From JAFGNV01 sp964612485 (GTDB taxonomy: Bacteria; Chloroflexota; Anaerolineae; 4572-78; J111), in contig CAZTFF010000022.1 in NCBI GenBank assembly GCA_964612485.1, positions 29,728 through 93,727 of the forward strand: a stretch of DNA of 64,000 nucleotides, given 5' to 3'. The notes beneath the pieces are model-generated. The model searched no databases, was not told where the DNA came from, and worked only from the letters and a program-made list of their open reading frames with translations. Positions 1 to 6,937 of this stretch are shown here, piece by piece; position 1 is the first letter of the stretch; every line of letters starts with the position of its first letter. The position numbers and the translations under genes are program-made.

Positions 1-346
1 AATCCACCGGAGGCGCAGCCGTTGCGGTGGAACCGTCTGCCGATTCTTGAGCATCTACAGGCATTTCGGCTGTGGCCGAATCGGGCCGGTAAGCATCGAT
101 ATTTTCGCCCGGTTCGCCAATAACGGCAATATTGGCCAGCACGGCGACTTCGTCGCCTTCCTCAAAAAACAACCCCAGGATGGTGCCGGAGGCGGTGCTT
201 TCAACTTCTAAAACCGCTTTGTCGGTTTCCACTTCACAGATGATGTCGCCTTCAGAAATGGAGTCTCCCGCCTGTACTTTCCATTCGTTGATGATACAAC
301 TTTCAACAGATTGCCCTTGTTTGGGCATTATAATTGCTGTGGCCAT
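1..346 (-). CDS. 2-oxoacid dehydrogenase E2 component, lipoyl domain (partial, runs off the window)
   Basis: Reading the complement from an ATG at 346 gives a protein beginning MATAIIMPKQGQSVES and continuing into a canonical lipoyl domain with the lipoylation motif ETDKAVLEVES (lysine near residue 43). After about 80 residues it passes into an Ala/Pro/Ser-rich linker, cut by the window edge. This is the N-terminus of a dihydrolipoamide acyltransferase (pyruvate, branched-chain or acetoin dehydrogenase E2); the acyl specificity lies in the missing catalytic domain. A GAGGGA ribosome-binding site lies upstream. It is transcribed away from the sugar locus but uses an operator shared with the SorC regulator gene at 5.6 kb, so it is probably co-regulated with sugar use. 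Family identity is firm; the exact complex is unknown. Confidence 0.88.
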   Translation of the reverse strand, partial: MATAIIMPKQGQSVESCIINEWKVQAGDSISEGDIICEVETDKAVLEVESTASGTILGLFFEEGDEVAVLANIAVIGEPGENIDAYRPDSATAEMPVDAQESADGSTATAAPPVD

Positions 347-451
347 AAAGGATTCCCTCAAAAAATGTAATAATTGTTTGATTTTGTTTTATTATATTTT
401 ATTTCGTTTGCTTTCGTTTTGAAAGAAAAAATAATATTGCCGATTGGAGAA

Positions 452-501
452 ATAATAACATGGCTTCAAAATGTTGTCAAGTGTTCGTTAGTGAACATTT
501 G
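452..501 (-). promoter_or_regulatory. Promoter and SorC-type operator of the E2 gene
   Basis: On the - strand there is TTGACA (480-475), a 17-bp spacer and TATTAT (457-452). Overlapping the -35 is a 27-bp element (501-475) containing GTTCACTAACGAAC, an imperfect GTTC/GAAC inverted repeat. It matches the element at 5541-5567 at 23 of 27 positions, with the same placement against TTGACA. A protein bound here would cover the -35 box. The binder is inferred to be the SorC regulator encoded at 5642. Confidence 0.75.
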
Positions 502-579
502 TGCAAGCAAGCCTTTTTAACCTGATTCCCATTATACGGTAATATTGGCAGTTTGCAACCTTATCTTGAATTTGGGGTC

Positions 580-608
580 TTGACAAACAAATAGTTATAT
601 GTTATCTT
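580..608 (+). promoter_or_regulatory. Sigma70-type promoter of the LacI-family gene
   Basis: TTGACA at 580-585, a 17-bp spacer and TATCTT at 603-608. The predicted start of transcription (about 615) falls inside the first of two palindromic operators, so repressor binding would block initiation. Confidence 0.75.
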
Positions 609-609
609 A

Positions 610-639
610 TATAAAGCGCTTTATATAAAGCGCTTTATA
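610..639 (+). promoter_or_regulatory. Tandem LacI-family operators
   Basis: Two identical perfect 16-bp palindromes, TATAAAGCGCTTTATA, occupy 610-625 and 624-639 and share two bases. Their centres are 14 bp apart. The AAAGCGCTTT core is the classic LacI/GalR-family operator shape with a central CpG. They lie 48-77 bp before the start of the LacI-type gene, which indicates autoregulation and probably control of the following transketolase/kinase/isomerase operon. Confidence 0.85.
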
Positions 640-686
640 ATCGGGTGATTGGCTTGATCGTATTGTTCAGAAATTTGGTATAGCAG

Positions 687-1730
687 ATGGCCCAGATAAA
701 ATCCAAGGCAAAACCCAACAAAAAACGCATTACCGGTCGAGATGTAGCCGAGTTGGCCGGCGTTTCCATCACTACCGTCTCTTTTGTGATGAACAACAAA
801 ACCGGTGACAATGTATGGGTCAGCGACGAGACCCGGCAAAAGGTTTTGAACGCGGCCAAAGAACTCAATTATCGGCCATCGACTACGGCCAAAGCCCTGG
901 CCTCTAACCGCTCCAATACCTTGGCGATCATGATCCCTCATATGGACAATCTCTTTTACCCTCACCTGGCTGCCGCCATTCAACGAGAGGCGGAAAAGAA
1001 GGGACTGGATACGGTCATTTACAATACGGATAACGATGCCAAACGGGAAAAAGAGTTTCTGGATGACCTGCTGAGCCGGGGCGTGGATGGCGTGATCACC
1101 CAAACCTATCAATGGACGGCCAACGAGATTGGCGAGTTGATCGAAGCCGGGGTAGCCGTGGTCATCAACGGCGATAGCCCCCGGCATGCTTTTGCCGACA
1201 ATATGATGCTGGACGAGGTTCGAGCCGTGGAAGAGGTGATGGCCTATCTGGTTGGACAGGGCCATCACCGCATCGCTACCATTGCCGGCCCCAAAACCAG
1301 TTGGGCCGGGCGATTGCGTAAAGAGGGCTATCTCAACGGCTTGCAGGCGCACCACCTGCCCGTCAGGGATGCGTTGATTTGTGAAACCCACTTCAAGCGG
1401 GGCGACGGCGCCCAGGCGATGCAGCAATTGGTGGCGCTGCCAGAGCCGCCCACCGCCGTCTTCGCCGCCAATGATCTCCTGGCCGTTGATGCTTTACTGT
1501 TTGCCGTGGATTCCGGGCTGTCTGTGCCGGATGACGTGGCCATTGTGGGCTTTGATGACATTCCCGAAGCCACCATCGTCCGGCCCCGGTTGACCACGGT
1601 CCATAAAGACGTTCATTTCTTAGGCGCAACAGCCGTCAAGTTGTTGTTGGAACGCATTAACCACGACAAATTGCTCCCCGCGCGCCAGGAAATATTGAAC
1701 CATGAAATTGTCTATCGAGAATCTGCTTAA
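687..1730 (+). CDS. LacI/GalR-family transcriptional regulator
   Basis: A 347-residue sugar-responsive repressor. Residues about 14-60 form the LacI HTH and hinge (TGRDVAELAGVSITTVSFVMN, then YRPSTTAKALASNRSNTLAIMIP). The rest is a periplasmic-binding-protein-like effector domain ending with the typical VGFDDIPEATIVRPRLTTV segment. The length is normal for the family. It is the first gene of a tightly spaced operon (18 bp to the transketolase subunit) and has two perfect LacI-type palindromes at its own transcription start. The effector is not predictable from sequence; by context it is a pentose or branched sugar, or its phosphate. The ATG at 687 has only a weak ribosome-binding site. Confidence 0.95.
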   Translation: MAQIKSKAKPNKKRITGRDVAELAGVSITTVSFVMNNKTGDNVWVSDETRQKVLNAAKELNYRPSTTAKALASNRSNTLAIMIPHMDNLFYPHLAAAIQREAEKKGLDTVIYNTDNDAKREKEFLDDLLSRGVDGVITQTYQWTANEIGELIEAGVAVVINGDSPRHAFADNMMLDEVRAVEEVMAYLVGQGHHRIATIAGPKTSWAGRLRKEGYLNGLQAHHLPVRDALICETHFKRGDGAQAMQQLVALPEPPTAVFAANDLLAVDALLFAVDSGLSVPDDVAIVGFDDIPEATIVRPRLTTVHKDVHFLGATAVKLLLERINHDKLLPARQEILNHEIVYRESA

Positions 1731-1747
1731 CTTAAAGGAGTTGTTCT

Positions 1748-2746
1748 ATGACCTCAATTTCTGTTGACTATTCCAAAAGTGTCGCGCAGCGTGATGCGCT
1801 GGGCGACGCGCTGGTCACGTTGGGTGAGGCGTACCCTGAGCTGGTGGTGCTTTCGCCCGATGTTGCCCCCTCGACCCGGGCCACCAAATTCCAGGCCGCC
1901 TACCCCGACCGGTATGTGTGTACCGGCATTGCCGAGCAAAATACGGTGGGCATGGCGTCCGGCCTGTCTACGGCCGGCTGGGTGCCGCTGGTGGCCGCCT
2001 ATGCCATGTTCATGGCCGGCAAAGCCTGGGAACCCATCCGCAATACCATTGGCTACCCCAAAACCAATGTCAAATTGGTAGCCACCCACGCCGGCCTCAA
2101 TGTTGGCCCGGACGGGGTTACGCACCAGGCCACGGAAGATATTGCCCTCATGCGCGCCATCCCCGGGATGGTTGTTTTAGCGCCCACCGATGCCAATCAG
2201 GTGCTGCCGGCGCTGCACGCGGCGATGGACATCAAAGGGCCGGTGTATGTTCGGCTGGAACGGGCGGCTATCCCCCTGTTAACCGATCCCGATGCGCCGG
2301 TTGCGGTGGGCCAATCTCTATTGCTGCGGGAGGGATCGGATGCCACCGTTTTTGCTATCGGCGGGATGGTGGCCGCTGGCCTGGAGGCGGCTGAAACCCT
2401 GGCTGCCGAAGGCGTCGATACCCGCGTGGTGAGCATGGTTTCGCTCAAACCCGTCGATGAAGCGGTGATCATACGCGCGGCCCGCGAAACCGGCGCTATT
2501 GTTACGGCTGAAGATCACAATCGTTATGGCGGGTTGGGCGGCGCGGTGGCCGAAGTGCTGGCTCGTTCCGTTCCCGCTCCGATGGAACAGGTAGCCGTCA
2601 ACGATGTGTTTGCCGAGAGCGGGGGAGCGAAACAGCTTCATCAAAAATATCACCTGACGGCAGACAACATTGCCGGGGCCGTCCGGCAGGCGGTGGCCCG
2701 GCGCAAGAATAATTCTGGCTCAAACAACGGGAGAACAAACGTATGA
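1748..2746 (+). CDS. Transketolase, C-terminal subunit
   Basis: A 332-residue protein equivalent to the pyrimidine-binding and C-terminal domains of transketolase. It carries the thiamine-diphosphate activating glutamate in CTGIAEQNTVGMASGL and the THAGLNVGPDGVTHQATED segment. With the next gene it would form a split transketolase moving two-carbon ketol units between sugar phosphates in the cytoplasm. Start ATG 1748 follows AAAGGAG. The stop overlaps the next ATG (ATGA, 2743-2746), so the subunits are translationally coupled. Gene order is C-terminal subunit first, the reverse of the domain order in the fused enzyme. A split transketolase acting on apulose 4-phosphate is known in one D-apiose pathway; whether this is that enzyme cannot be read from the sequence. 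Confidence 0.92.
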   Translation: MTSISVDYSKSVAQRDALGDALVTLGEAYPELVVLSPDVAPSTRATKFQAAYPDRYVCTGIAEQNTVGMASGLSTAGWVPLVAAYAMFMAGKAWEPIRNTIGYPKTNVKLVATHAGLNVGPDGVTHQATEDIALMRAIPGMVVLAPTDANQVLPALHAAMDIKGPVYVRLERAAIPLLTDPDAPVAVGQSLLLREGSDATVFAIGGMVAAGLEAAETLAAEGVDTRVVSMVSLKPVDEAVIIRAARETGAIVTAEDHNRYGGLGGAVAEVLARSVPAPMEQVAVNDVFAESGGAKQLHQKYHLTADNIAGAVRQAVARRKNNSGSNNGRTNV

Positions 2747-3612
2747 CCGCGAATATTGTAAGAACCAAAGTTGATGCACCTCACGCCGAATTGGCCGAAC
2801 GCGCCCGATGCATGCGAAAACACGTCATTCGCATGACCGATGCGGCGGGCAGCGGCCATCCCGGCCCAGCCTTTTCCATTGTGGATATGGTGGCCACCCT
2901 CTATTTTTCTGAAATGCGATATGATCCTCAAAATCCAAACTGGCTCGATCGGGACCGTTTTGTGCTTTCCAAAGGACACAGCGCGCCCGGTCTCTACGCC
3001 GCCTTGTACGAGGCGGGCTTCTTTTCGGAGGAAGTGATGCTGAGTCTGCGCCGGCCCGGCAGCCCGCTGCAAGGACATCCCGATGCTAAAATGGACGGGA
3101 TCGATGCCACCTCCGGTTCTCTGGGGACCGGATTTTCCCAGGCGCTGGGTATGGCTATGGGCGCAAAAATGCGCGGCAGCGCCAGCCGGGTGTACGCTCT
3201 CCTGGGGGACGGCGAGTGTGACGAGGGCCAGATTTGGGAAGCGGCTCTGGCCGCCCCCCACTTCAAGCTTGACAATCTGACGGTGTTCATCGATTTCAAT
3301 AAAGACCAGTTTGAAGCGCCGGTAAGTGAGGTGATGAACCTGGAACCGCTGGCCGACAAATGGTTTACTTTTGGCTGGCGGGTAGAAGAGATCAATGGTC
3401 ACGATTTTTACGATATCCTTGGTTTCCTGGAGCGCTCGCGCCAGTGCCGGGATAAACCCTCCATTGCCATTGCCCACACCTTGAAAGGCTATGGAGTTTC
3501 TTTTATGAGCGGCAACCACGCCTATCACGCCCGCGCCTTGAAACCCGAAGAGTCGCAAGCCGCTTTGGCCGAGCTTGACAGCCAGGCGCCAAATTGCGGG
3601 AGAAAAAAATGA
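2743..3612 (+). CDS. Transketolase, N-terminal (thiamine diphosphate-binding) subunit
   Basis: A 289-residue protein matching the first third of transketolase. It has the conserved histidines in AAGSGHPGPAFSIVD and SKGHSAPGLYAAL, and the ThDP/metal motif starting GDGECDEGQIWEAAL and ending in VFIDFN. It partners the C-terminal subunit encoded just upstream (4-bp overlap). Its stop codon overlaps the ATG of the ribokinase-type gene at 3609, so three or more genes are coupled. The enzyme should link the pentose or tetrose phosphates made by the neighbouring kinase and RpiB isomerases to glycolysis. Confidence 0.93.
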   Translation: MTANIVRTKVDAPHAELAERARCMRKHVIRMTDAAGSGHPGPAFSIVDMVATLYFSEMRYDPQNPNWLDRDRFVLSKGHSAPGLYAALYEAGFFSEEVMLSLRRPGSPLQGHPDAKMDGIDATSGSLGTGFSQALGMAMGAKMRGSASRVYALLGDGECDEGQIWEAALAAPHFKLDNLTVFIDFNKDQFEAPVSEVMNLEPLADKWFTFGWRVEEINGHDFYDILGFLERSRQCRDKPSIAIAHTLKGYGVSFMSGNHAYHARALKPEESQAALAELDSQAPNCGRKK

Positions 3613-4541
3613 CATGCCCAAACGTAGTGGTGGTGGGTAGCGCCAATATGGATGTATATGCCTATGTTGACCATTTGCCCGAACACGGCGAAACCGTGAT
3701 TGGGCATCGTTACTGGATGGGTATGGGGGGCAAAGGCGCTAATCAGACGGTTGCCGCCTGCCGGCTGGGGGCGCAGGCCGCGCTGGTGGGCCGGGTGGGG
3801 GAAGACCTCTTCGGCCAGCAAATGCTTGATACCCTGAAGGGGCATGGTGTGAATTGTGATTTTATTCAAACAGATTCAGAAGCCGGTTCAGGGGTGGCGC
3901 TGGTGATGGTGGATGGGCAGGCGGAAAATATTATCGCTGTCATTCCCGGTACGAACATGCGTATCAGCCCGGCCGATGTGGAAGCCGCCGCCGGCCGGAT
4001 ACAGGCCGCCGACGTGGTGATGATGCAGTTGGAAATCCCCCTGGAGGCCATCGAAAAAGCCATCGATATTGCCCGCAGCAGCAATACCCTGTGCATTCTC
4101 AACCCGGCTCCGGCCCGCCCGCTCCCGGACAGTATTTTGAATAAGGTTGATATGCTGACCCCGAATCAAACCGAGGCCAAAGTATTGACCGGTATTTCCG
4201 CCGATACGGTGGAGGGCGCAAAAACTGCGGCCCAGGCGTTGTTGGCCAAAGGGGTCAAAACCGTCATCATTACTCTGGGCGCGCAGGGCGCGCTCATTGT
4301 GCAGCCGGAGGAGACACTGCACATTGACGGTTTTAAGGTTGATGCCCTGGATACCAGCGGCGCGGGCGATGCTTTTATGGGCGGGCTGGGTGTTGCTTTG
4401 GGCGAAGGAAAAACCCTGGCCGAGGCCGTTCAATTTGCCAATGGGGTGGGCGCGTTGTCTGCCACCAGGCCGGGCGCGATGCCCTCGATGCCGGCCCGGG
4501 ATGAAGTGGATGAGTTTGTTCGAAAGGAGAATGTGTTATGA
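3609..4541 (+). CDS. Ribokinase-type PfkB-family sugar kinase
   Basis: A PfkB kinase of about 310 residues. The N-terminal signature VVVVGSANMDVYAYVDHLP and GMGGKGANQTVAA binds sugar; the C-terminal DTSGAGDAFMGGL holds the anion hole and the catalytic aspartate. It is expected to phosphorylate a free sugar (ribose-like or other pentose/ketose) with ATP in the cytoplasm. I chose ATG 3609 because it overlaps the previous stop (ATGA) and follows GGGAGAA; an in-frame start at 3594 would add five residues. It feeds the two RpiB-type isomerases and the transketolase of the same operon. The substrate is not certain, so ribokinase is only a family label. Confidence 0.9.
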   Translation: MTCPNVVVVGSANMDVYAYVDHLPEHGETVIGHRYWMGMGGKGANQTVAACRLGAQAALVGRVGEDLFGQQMLDTLKGHGVNCDFIQTDSEAGSGVALVMVDGQAENIIAVIPGTNMRISPADVEAAAGRIQAADVVMMQLEIPLEAIEKAIDIARSSNTLCILNPAPARPLPDSILNKVDMLTPNQTEAKVLTGISADTVEGAKTAAQALLAKGVKTVIITLGAQGALIVQPEETLHIDGFKVDALDTSGAGDAFMGGLGVALGEGKTLAEAVQFANGVGALSATRPGAMPSMPARDEVDEFVRKENVL

Positions 4542-4999
4542 AAATTGCTATTGGCAGCGACCATGCGGCCTTCAAGCTGAAGCAGATCATCAAGCAGCAC
4601 CTGGCATCGTTGGGGCACGAATTTGAAGATTTTGGCGCGTTCACCGATGCGGAACCGGCCAACGATTATCACCTCACCGGGGCCAATGTGGCCAACGCTG
4701 TGGTTGGAAAAGAGTATGATTACGGCATCATCATGTGCGGGACGGGGATGGGGATGAGTATTGCGGCCAACAAAGTGCCCGGTGCTTATGCGGCCCTGTG
4801 CGATAATCTCTTTTTGGCCCAGAAATCCCGCGAGCACAACAACGCCAATGTGCTGGTCTTGGGGGCGCGGGTGATTGGTGATGAACTGGCCAAGGAGATT
4901 GTCACCACCTGGCTGACGACCGAGTACGCCGGCGGGCGGCACGAACCGCGGAATCAAAATCTCAGGGTGATTGAAAGAACCTACAAACCTGAAGATTAG
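4538..4999 (+). CDS. rpiB: RpiB/LacAB-family sugar-phosphate isomerase, paralogue 1
   Basis: A 153-residue RpiB fold protein that interconverts aldose and ketose 5- or 4-phosphates. It shows the GSDHAAF start, the catalytic cysteine loop MCGTGMGMSIAANK and the ring-opening/acid histidine in KSREHNNANV, so both catalytic positions known from E. coli RpiB are present. The usual DYPD segment is DYHLTG here, hinting at a shifted substrate. It overlaps the kinase stop by 4 bp and lies 48 bp before a second RpiB gene. Ribose 5-phosphate, erythrose 4-phosphate (EryI-like) or allose 6-phosphate isomerase are all possible. Confidence 0.9.
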   Translation: MKIAIGSDHAAFKLKQIIKQHLASLGHEFEDFGAFTDAEPANDYHLTGANVANAVVGKEYDYGIIMCGTGMGMSIAANKVPGAYAALCDNLFLAQKSREHNNANVLVLGARVIGDELAKEIVTTWLTTEYAGGRHEPRNQNLRVIERTYKPED

Positions 5000-5047
5000 G
5001 TTTGGCAATATCTGTCTTTAATTCAAGACTACACAAGGAGCAATACC

Positions 5048-5506
5048 ATGAAAATCATCATTGGCAGCGATCATTTTGCCCGAACTATGAAAGACGACCT
5101 CAAACAACATCTGGAAGAACTAGGCCACGATGTGGCCGATATTGGCGCGCATGCTGAAACGCCCATTGATTACCCCGACGTGGCCGAAGAATTGGCCCGG
5201 GAAATTGCCGCCGGAAATTATGAACGGGGAGTCCTGGTATGCGGCACCGGCATTGGCATGGCCATTGCCGCCAATAAAGTGCCGGGCGTGCGGGCGGCCT
5301 GTTGCCACGATCCCTACTCGGCGGAGCGGGCCAGGAAGAGCAATGACGCCCAGGTTATCACCATGGGCAGCCAGGTGATCGGCCCGGCAGTGGCGCGGTC
5401 GCTGCTGGATATCTGGCTGGAGTCTGAATTTGCCGGAGGCCGTTCTGCGCCCAAGGTAGCGAAGCTCAAAGCCCTTGATGCGCGTTATGGTAAATCGGAA
5501 TCTTAA
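5048..5506 (+). CDS. RpiB/LacAB-family sugar-phosphate isomerase, paralogue 2 (active-site His replaced)
   Basis: A 152-residue RpiB homologue beginning MKIIIGSDHF, with the catalytic cysteine at residue 65 (VCGTGIGMAIAANK) and DYPD intact. At the position of the E. coli RpiB histidine 99, where paralogue 1 reads SREHNN, this protein reads ARKSND, so the histidine is a serine (residue 98). It has its own strong site, AAGGAG at 5036. It could be an isomerase with altered chemistry or substrate, or a partner subunit forming a LacAB-like heteromer with paralogue 1. The tandem arrangement supports a joint role, but that is inference. Confidence 0.87.
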   Translation: MKIIIGSDHFARTMKDDLKQHLEELGHDVADIGAHAETPIDYPDVAEELAREIAAGNYERGVLVCGTGIGMAIAANKVPGVRAACCHDPYSAERARKSNDAQVITMGSQVIGPAVARSLLDIWLESEFAGGRSAPKVAKLKALDARYGKSES

Positions 5507-5540
5507 TCGTTGGTACAAGGCATAGCTAAAAAATACCGTG

Positions 5541-5590
5541 CATTTGTTCACCAACGAACATTTGACAGCACGTGAGAAGTGTGTTATGAT
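5541..5590 (+). promoter_or_regulatory. Promoter and overlapping operator of the SorC-family gene
   Basis: TTGACA at 5562-5567, exactly 17 bp, then TATGAT at 5585-5590: a near-consensus promoter. The 27-bp element 5541-5567 contains GTTCACCAACGAAC and ends in the -35 hexamer. It matches the E2 promoter element (501-475, - strand) at 23 of 27 positions. Transcription would begin near 5597, which rules out protein starts before that and favours ATG 5642. Confidence 0.8.
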
Positions 5591-5641
5591 ACGCTCAATC
5601 ATTTGTACAGAGTTGAACAATTGATCGAGCGAGGGCGCGGA

Positions 5642-6637
5642 ATGGCCGGCGATGAGAAGAAATTGCTGTATAAGATAGCCAAAGCCTACTATGAAGATAA
5701 CTTAACCCAGAGCGAGATTGGCAAGCGCTTTAGCCTTTCGCGGGTTAAGGTTTCCCGGCTGCTCCAGCAAGCGCGCGACGAGCAAATTATTCAAATCACC
5801 ATTCTTCCTTCCGCGCAAACTTCTAATGCTGAAATCGAGCGGGCGCTGGAAACCCATTACGGCCTCGATGAAGCTGTCATCGTTACTCCCTCCGCCTACA
5901 CCACCGACGTTATTCTGCGAGACCTGGGGACTGCCGCCGCCGACTGCTTGTTGCGGTCCATCCAGGGCCATGAGACAGTGAGCATCAGTTGGGGCACAAC
6001 AATTTTAGCAGTTAGTAATGCGCTCCCGCTTCAACGCTGGCCCCACATGAAAGTGATCCAAATGTTGGGCGGGCTGGGCCGCCCGGAGTCTGAAATGTAT
6101 GCGGCGGATCTGGTGGTGCGGATGGCCCAGACGCTGGGGTGCAGGCCTCGGATGATTTCCGCCCCCGGCATTGTCAGCAAAAAAATGGTGCGCGATGCCC
6201 TCCTGGCCGACCCGCAAATTACGGATGTTCTGGACCTGGCGGCCAAAGCGGATGTGGCGCTGGTGGGGATCGGCCGGCCCACCGCAGGATCGGTGGTTTT
6301 GCAAGCGGGTATTTTAGCGCCGGAAGAATTGGACGCGCTGGGCGACCTCGGCGCGGTGGGGGATATTGCCCTCCGGTTTTTTGATGCCGATGGTCATGCC
6401 GTAGATCACGAAATTTGCGATAGAATTATCGGCCTGGACCTGGATCAGATCAAAAAAATCCCCCGGGTAATTGGCGTGGCCGGCGGGGAAGAAAAGCTAG
6501 AGGTTATTCGGGCGGCGCTGCGGGGCAAATTGATCAATGTTTTGGTTACAGAAGATCGAATTGCCCGTCATTTATTAAAAGAGATCGATGAACCTGCTGT
6601 ATCATCCGCCGCTTCGGAAGTTGTTGCCGTAACATAA
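5642..6637 (+). CDS. SorC/DeoR-type sugar-binding transcriptional regulator (1)
   Basis: A 331-residue regulator of the SorC (CggR/DeoR of Bacillus) family. The N-terminal HTH is at residues about 8-55 (KLLYKIAKAYYEDNLTQSEI, then GKRFSLSRVKVSRLLQQARD). The C-terminal sugar-phosphate-binding domain has the family phrases GHETVSISWGTT, MLGGLG, SAPGIV and DVALVGIGRP. Phosphosugars are the usual effectors. The ATG at 5642 was preferred to an upstream ATG at 5579 because that codon lies before the predicted transcription start and inside the promoter. A paralogue lies at 37879, at the other end of the sugar locus. The gene probably represses itself and the E2 gene through the shared 27-bp element. 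Confidence 0.93.
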   Translation: MAGDEKKLLYKIAKAYYEDNLTQSEIGKRFSLSRVKVSRLLQQARDEQIIQITILPSAQTSNAEIERALETHYGLDEAVIVTPSAYTTDVILRDLGTAAADCLLRSIQGHETVSISWGTTILAVSNALPLQRWPHMKVIQMLGGLGRPESEMYAADLVVRMAQTLGCRPRMISAPGIVSKKMVRDALLADPQITDVLDLAAKADVALVGIGRPTAGSVVLQAGILAPEELDALGDLGAVGDIALRFFDADGHAVDHEICDRIIGLDLDQIKKIPRVIGVAGGEEKLEVIRAALRGKLINVLVTEDRIARHLLKEIDEPAVSSAASEVVAVT

Positions 6638-6662
6638 GAGCCGGTTATAGGCTCTCTAAAAA

Positions 6663-6710
6663 GGGAGATACCTTCGATGACTTTGACGGGTCCGTGGGAA
6701 GGTATCTCCC
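6663..6710 (+). repeat. Perfect 13-bp inverted repeat downstream of the SorC gene
   Basis: GGGAGATACCTTC (6663-6675) pairs perfectly with GAAGGTATCTCCC (6698-6710). The 22-nt loop contains a smaller ACGG/CCGT stem. It follows a short GAGCC/GGCTC hairpin at 6638-6653. No T-run follows, so it is not a clear intrinsic terminator; it could be an mRNA end-stabiliser or attenuator. Confidence 0.6.
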
Positions 6711-6864
6711 GGAGCAATTTGACAAAACAATCGGCACGCGCCTTGACATTTTAGGTGTCTACGCTCGACCAATCGCTATGCCTCTTGATATTATAAGCAA
6801 AAATTCCGGGTGGAGCAACCAGGCCTGAATTTTATGTCATTTTATTCGTCGAACCGTTAGTAAT

Positions 6865-6877
6865 TGTCAAATGCTCG
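6865..6877 (+). promoter_or_regulatory. Possible half-operator upstream of the SAF-domain gene
   Basis: TGTCAAATGCTCG matches 12 of 13 bases of the right half of the SorC-type operator (TGTCAAATGTTCG on the complement of 5555-5567). It lies 61 bp before the start at 6938, next to an AT-rich stretch that could serve as promoter. One half-site only; weak on its own. Confidence 0.35.
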
Positions 6878-6937
6878 AATATCATAACATATTTTAGATC
6901 AAGCGGGGTTAGGCCCCCAAATTAAGGAGTATTGTCA

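Noticed and set aside
132..422. Open frame on the + strand at the left edge
   Set aside because: It is antisense to the lipoyl domain gene, whose motif ETDKAVLEVES is unmistakable.
621..1427. Long open frames on the - strand opposite the LacI gene and, similarly, opposite many other genes
   Set aside because: They lie antisense to clear protein families with ribosome-binding sites. Their translations have no recognisable domains, and open antisense frames are expected at this GC content.
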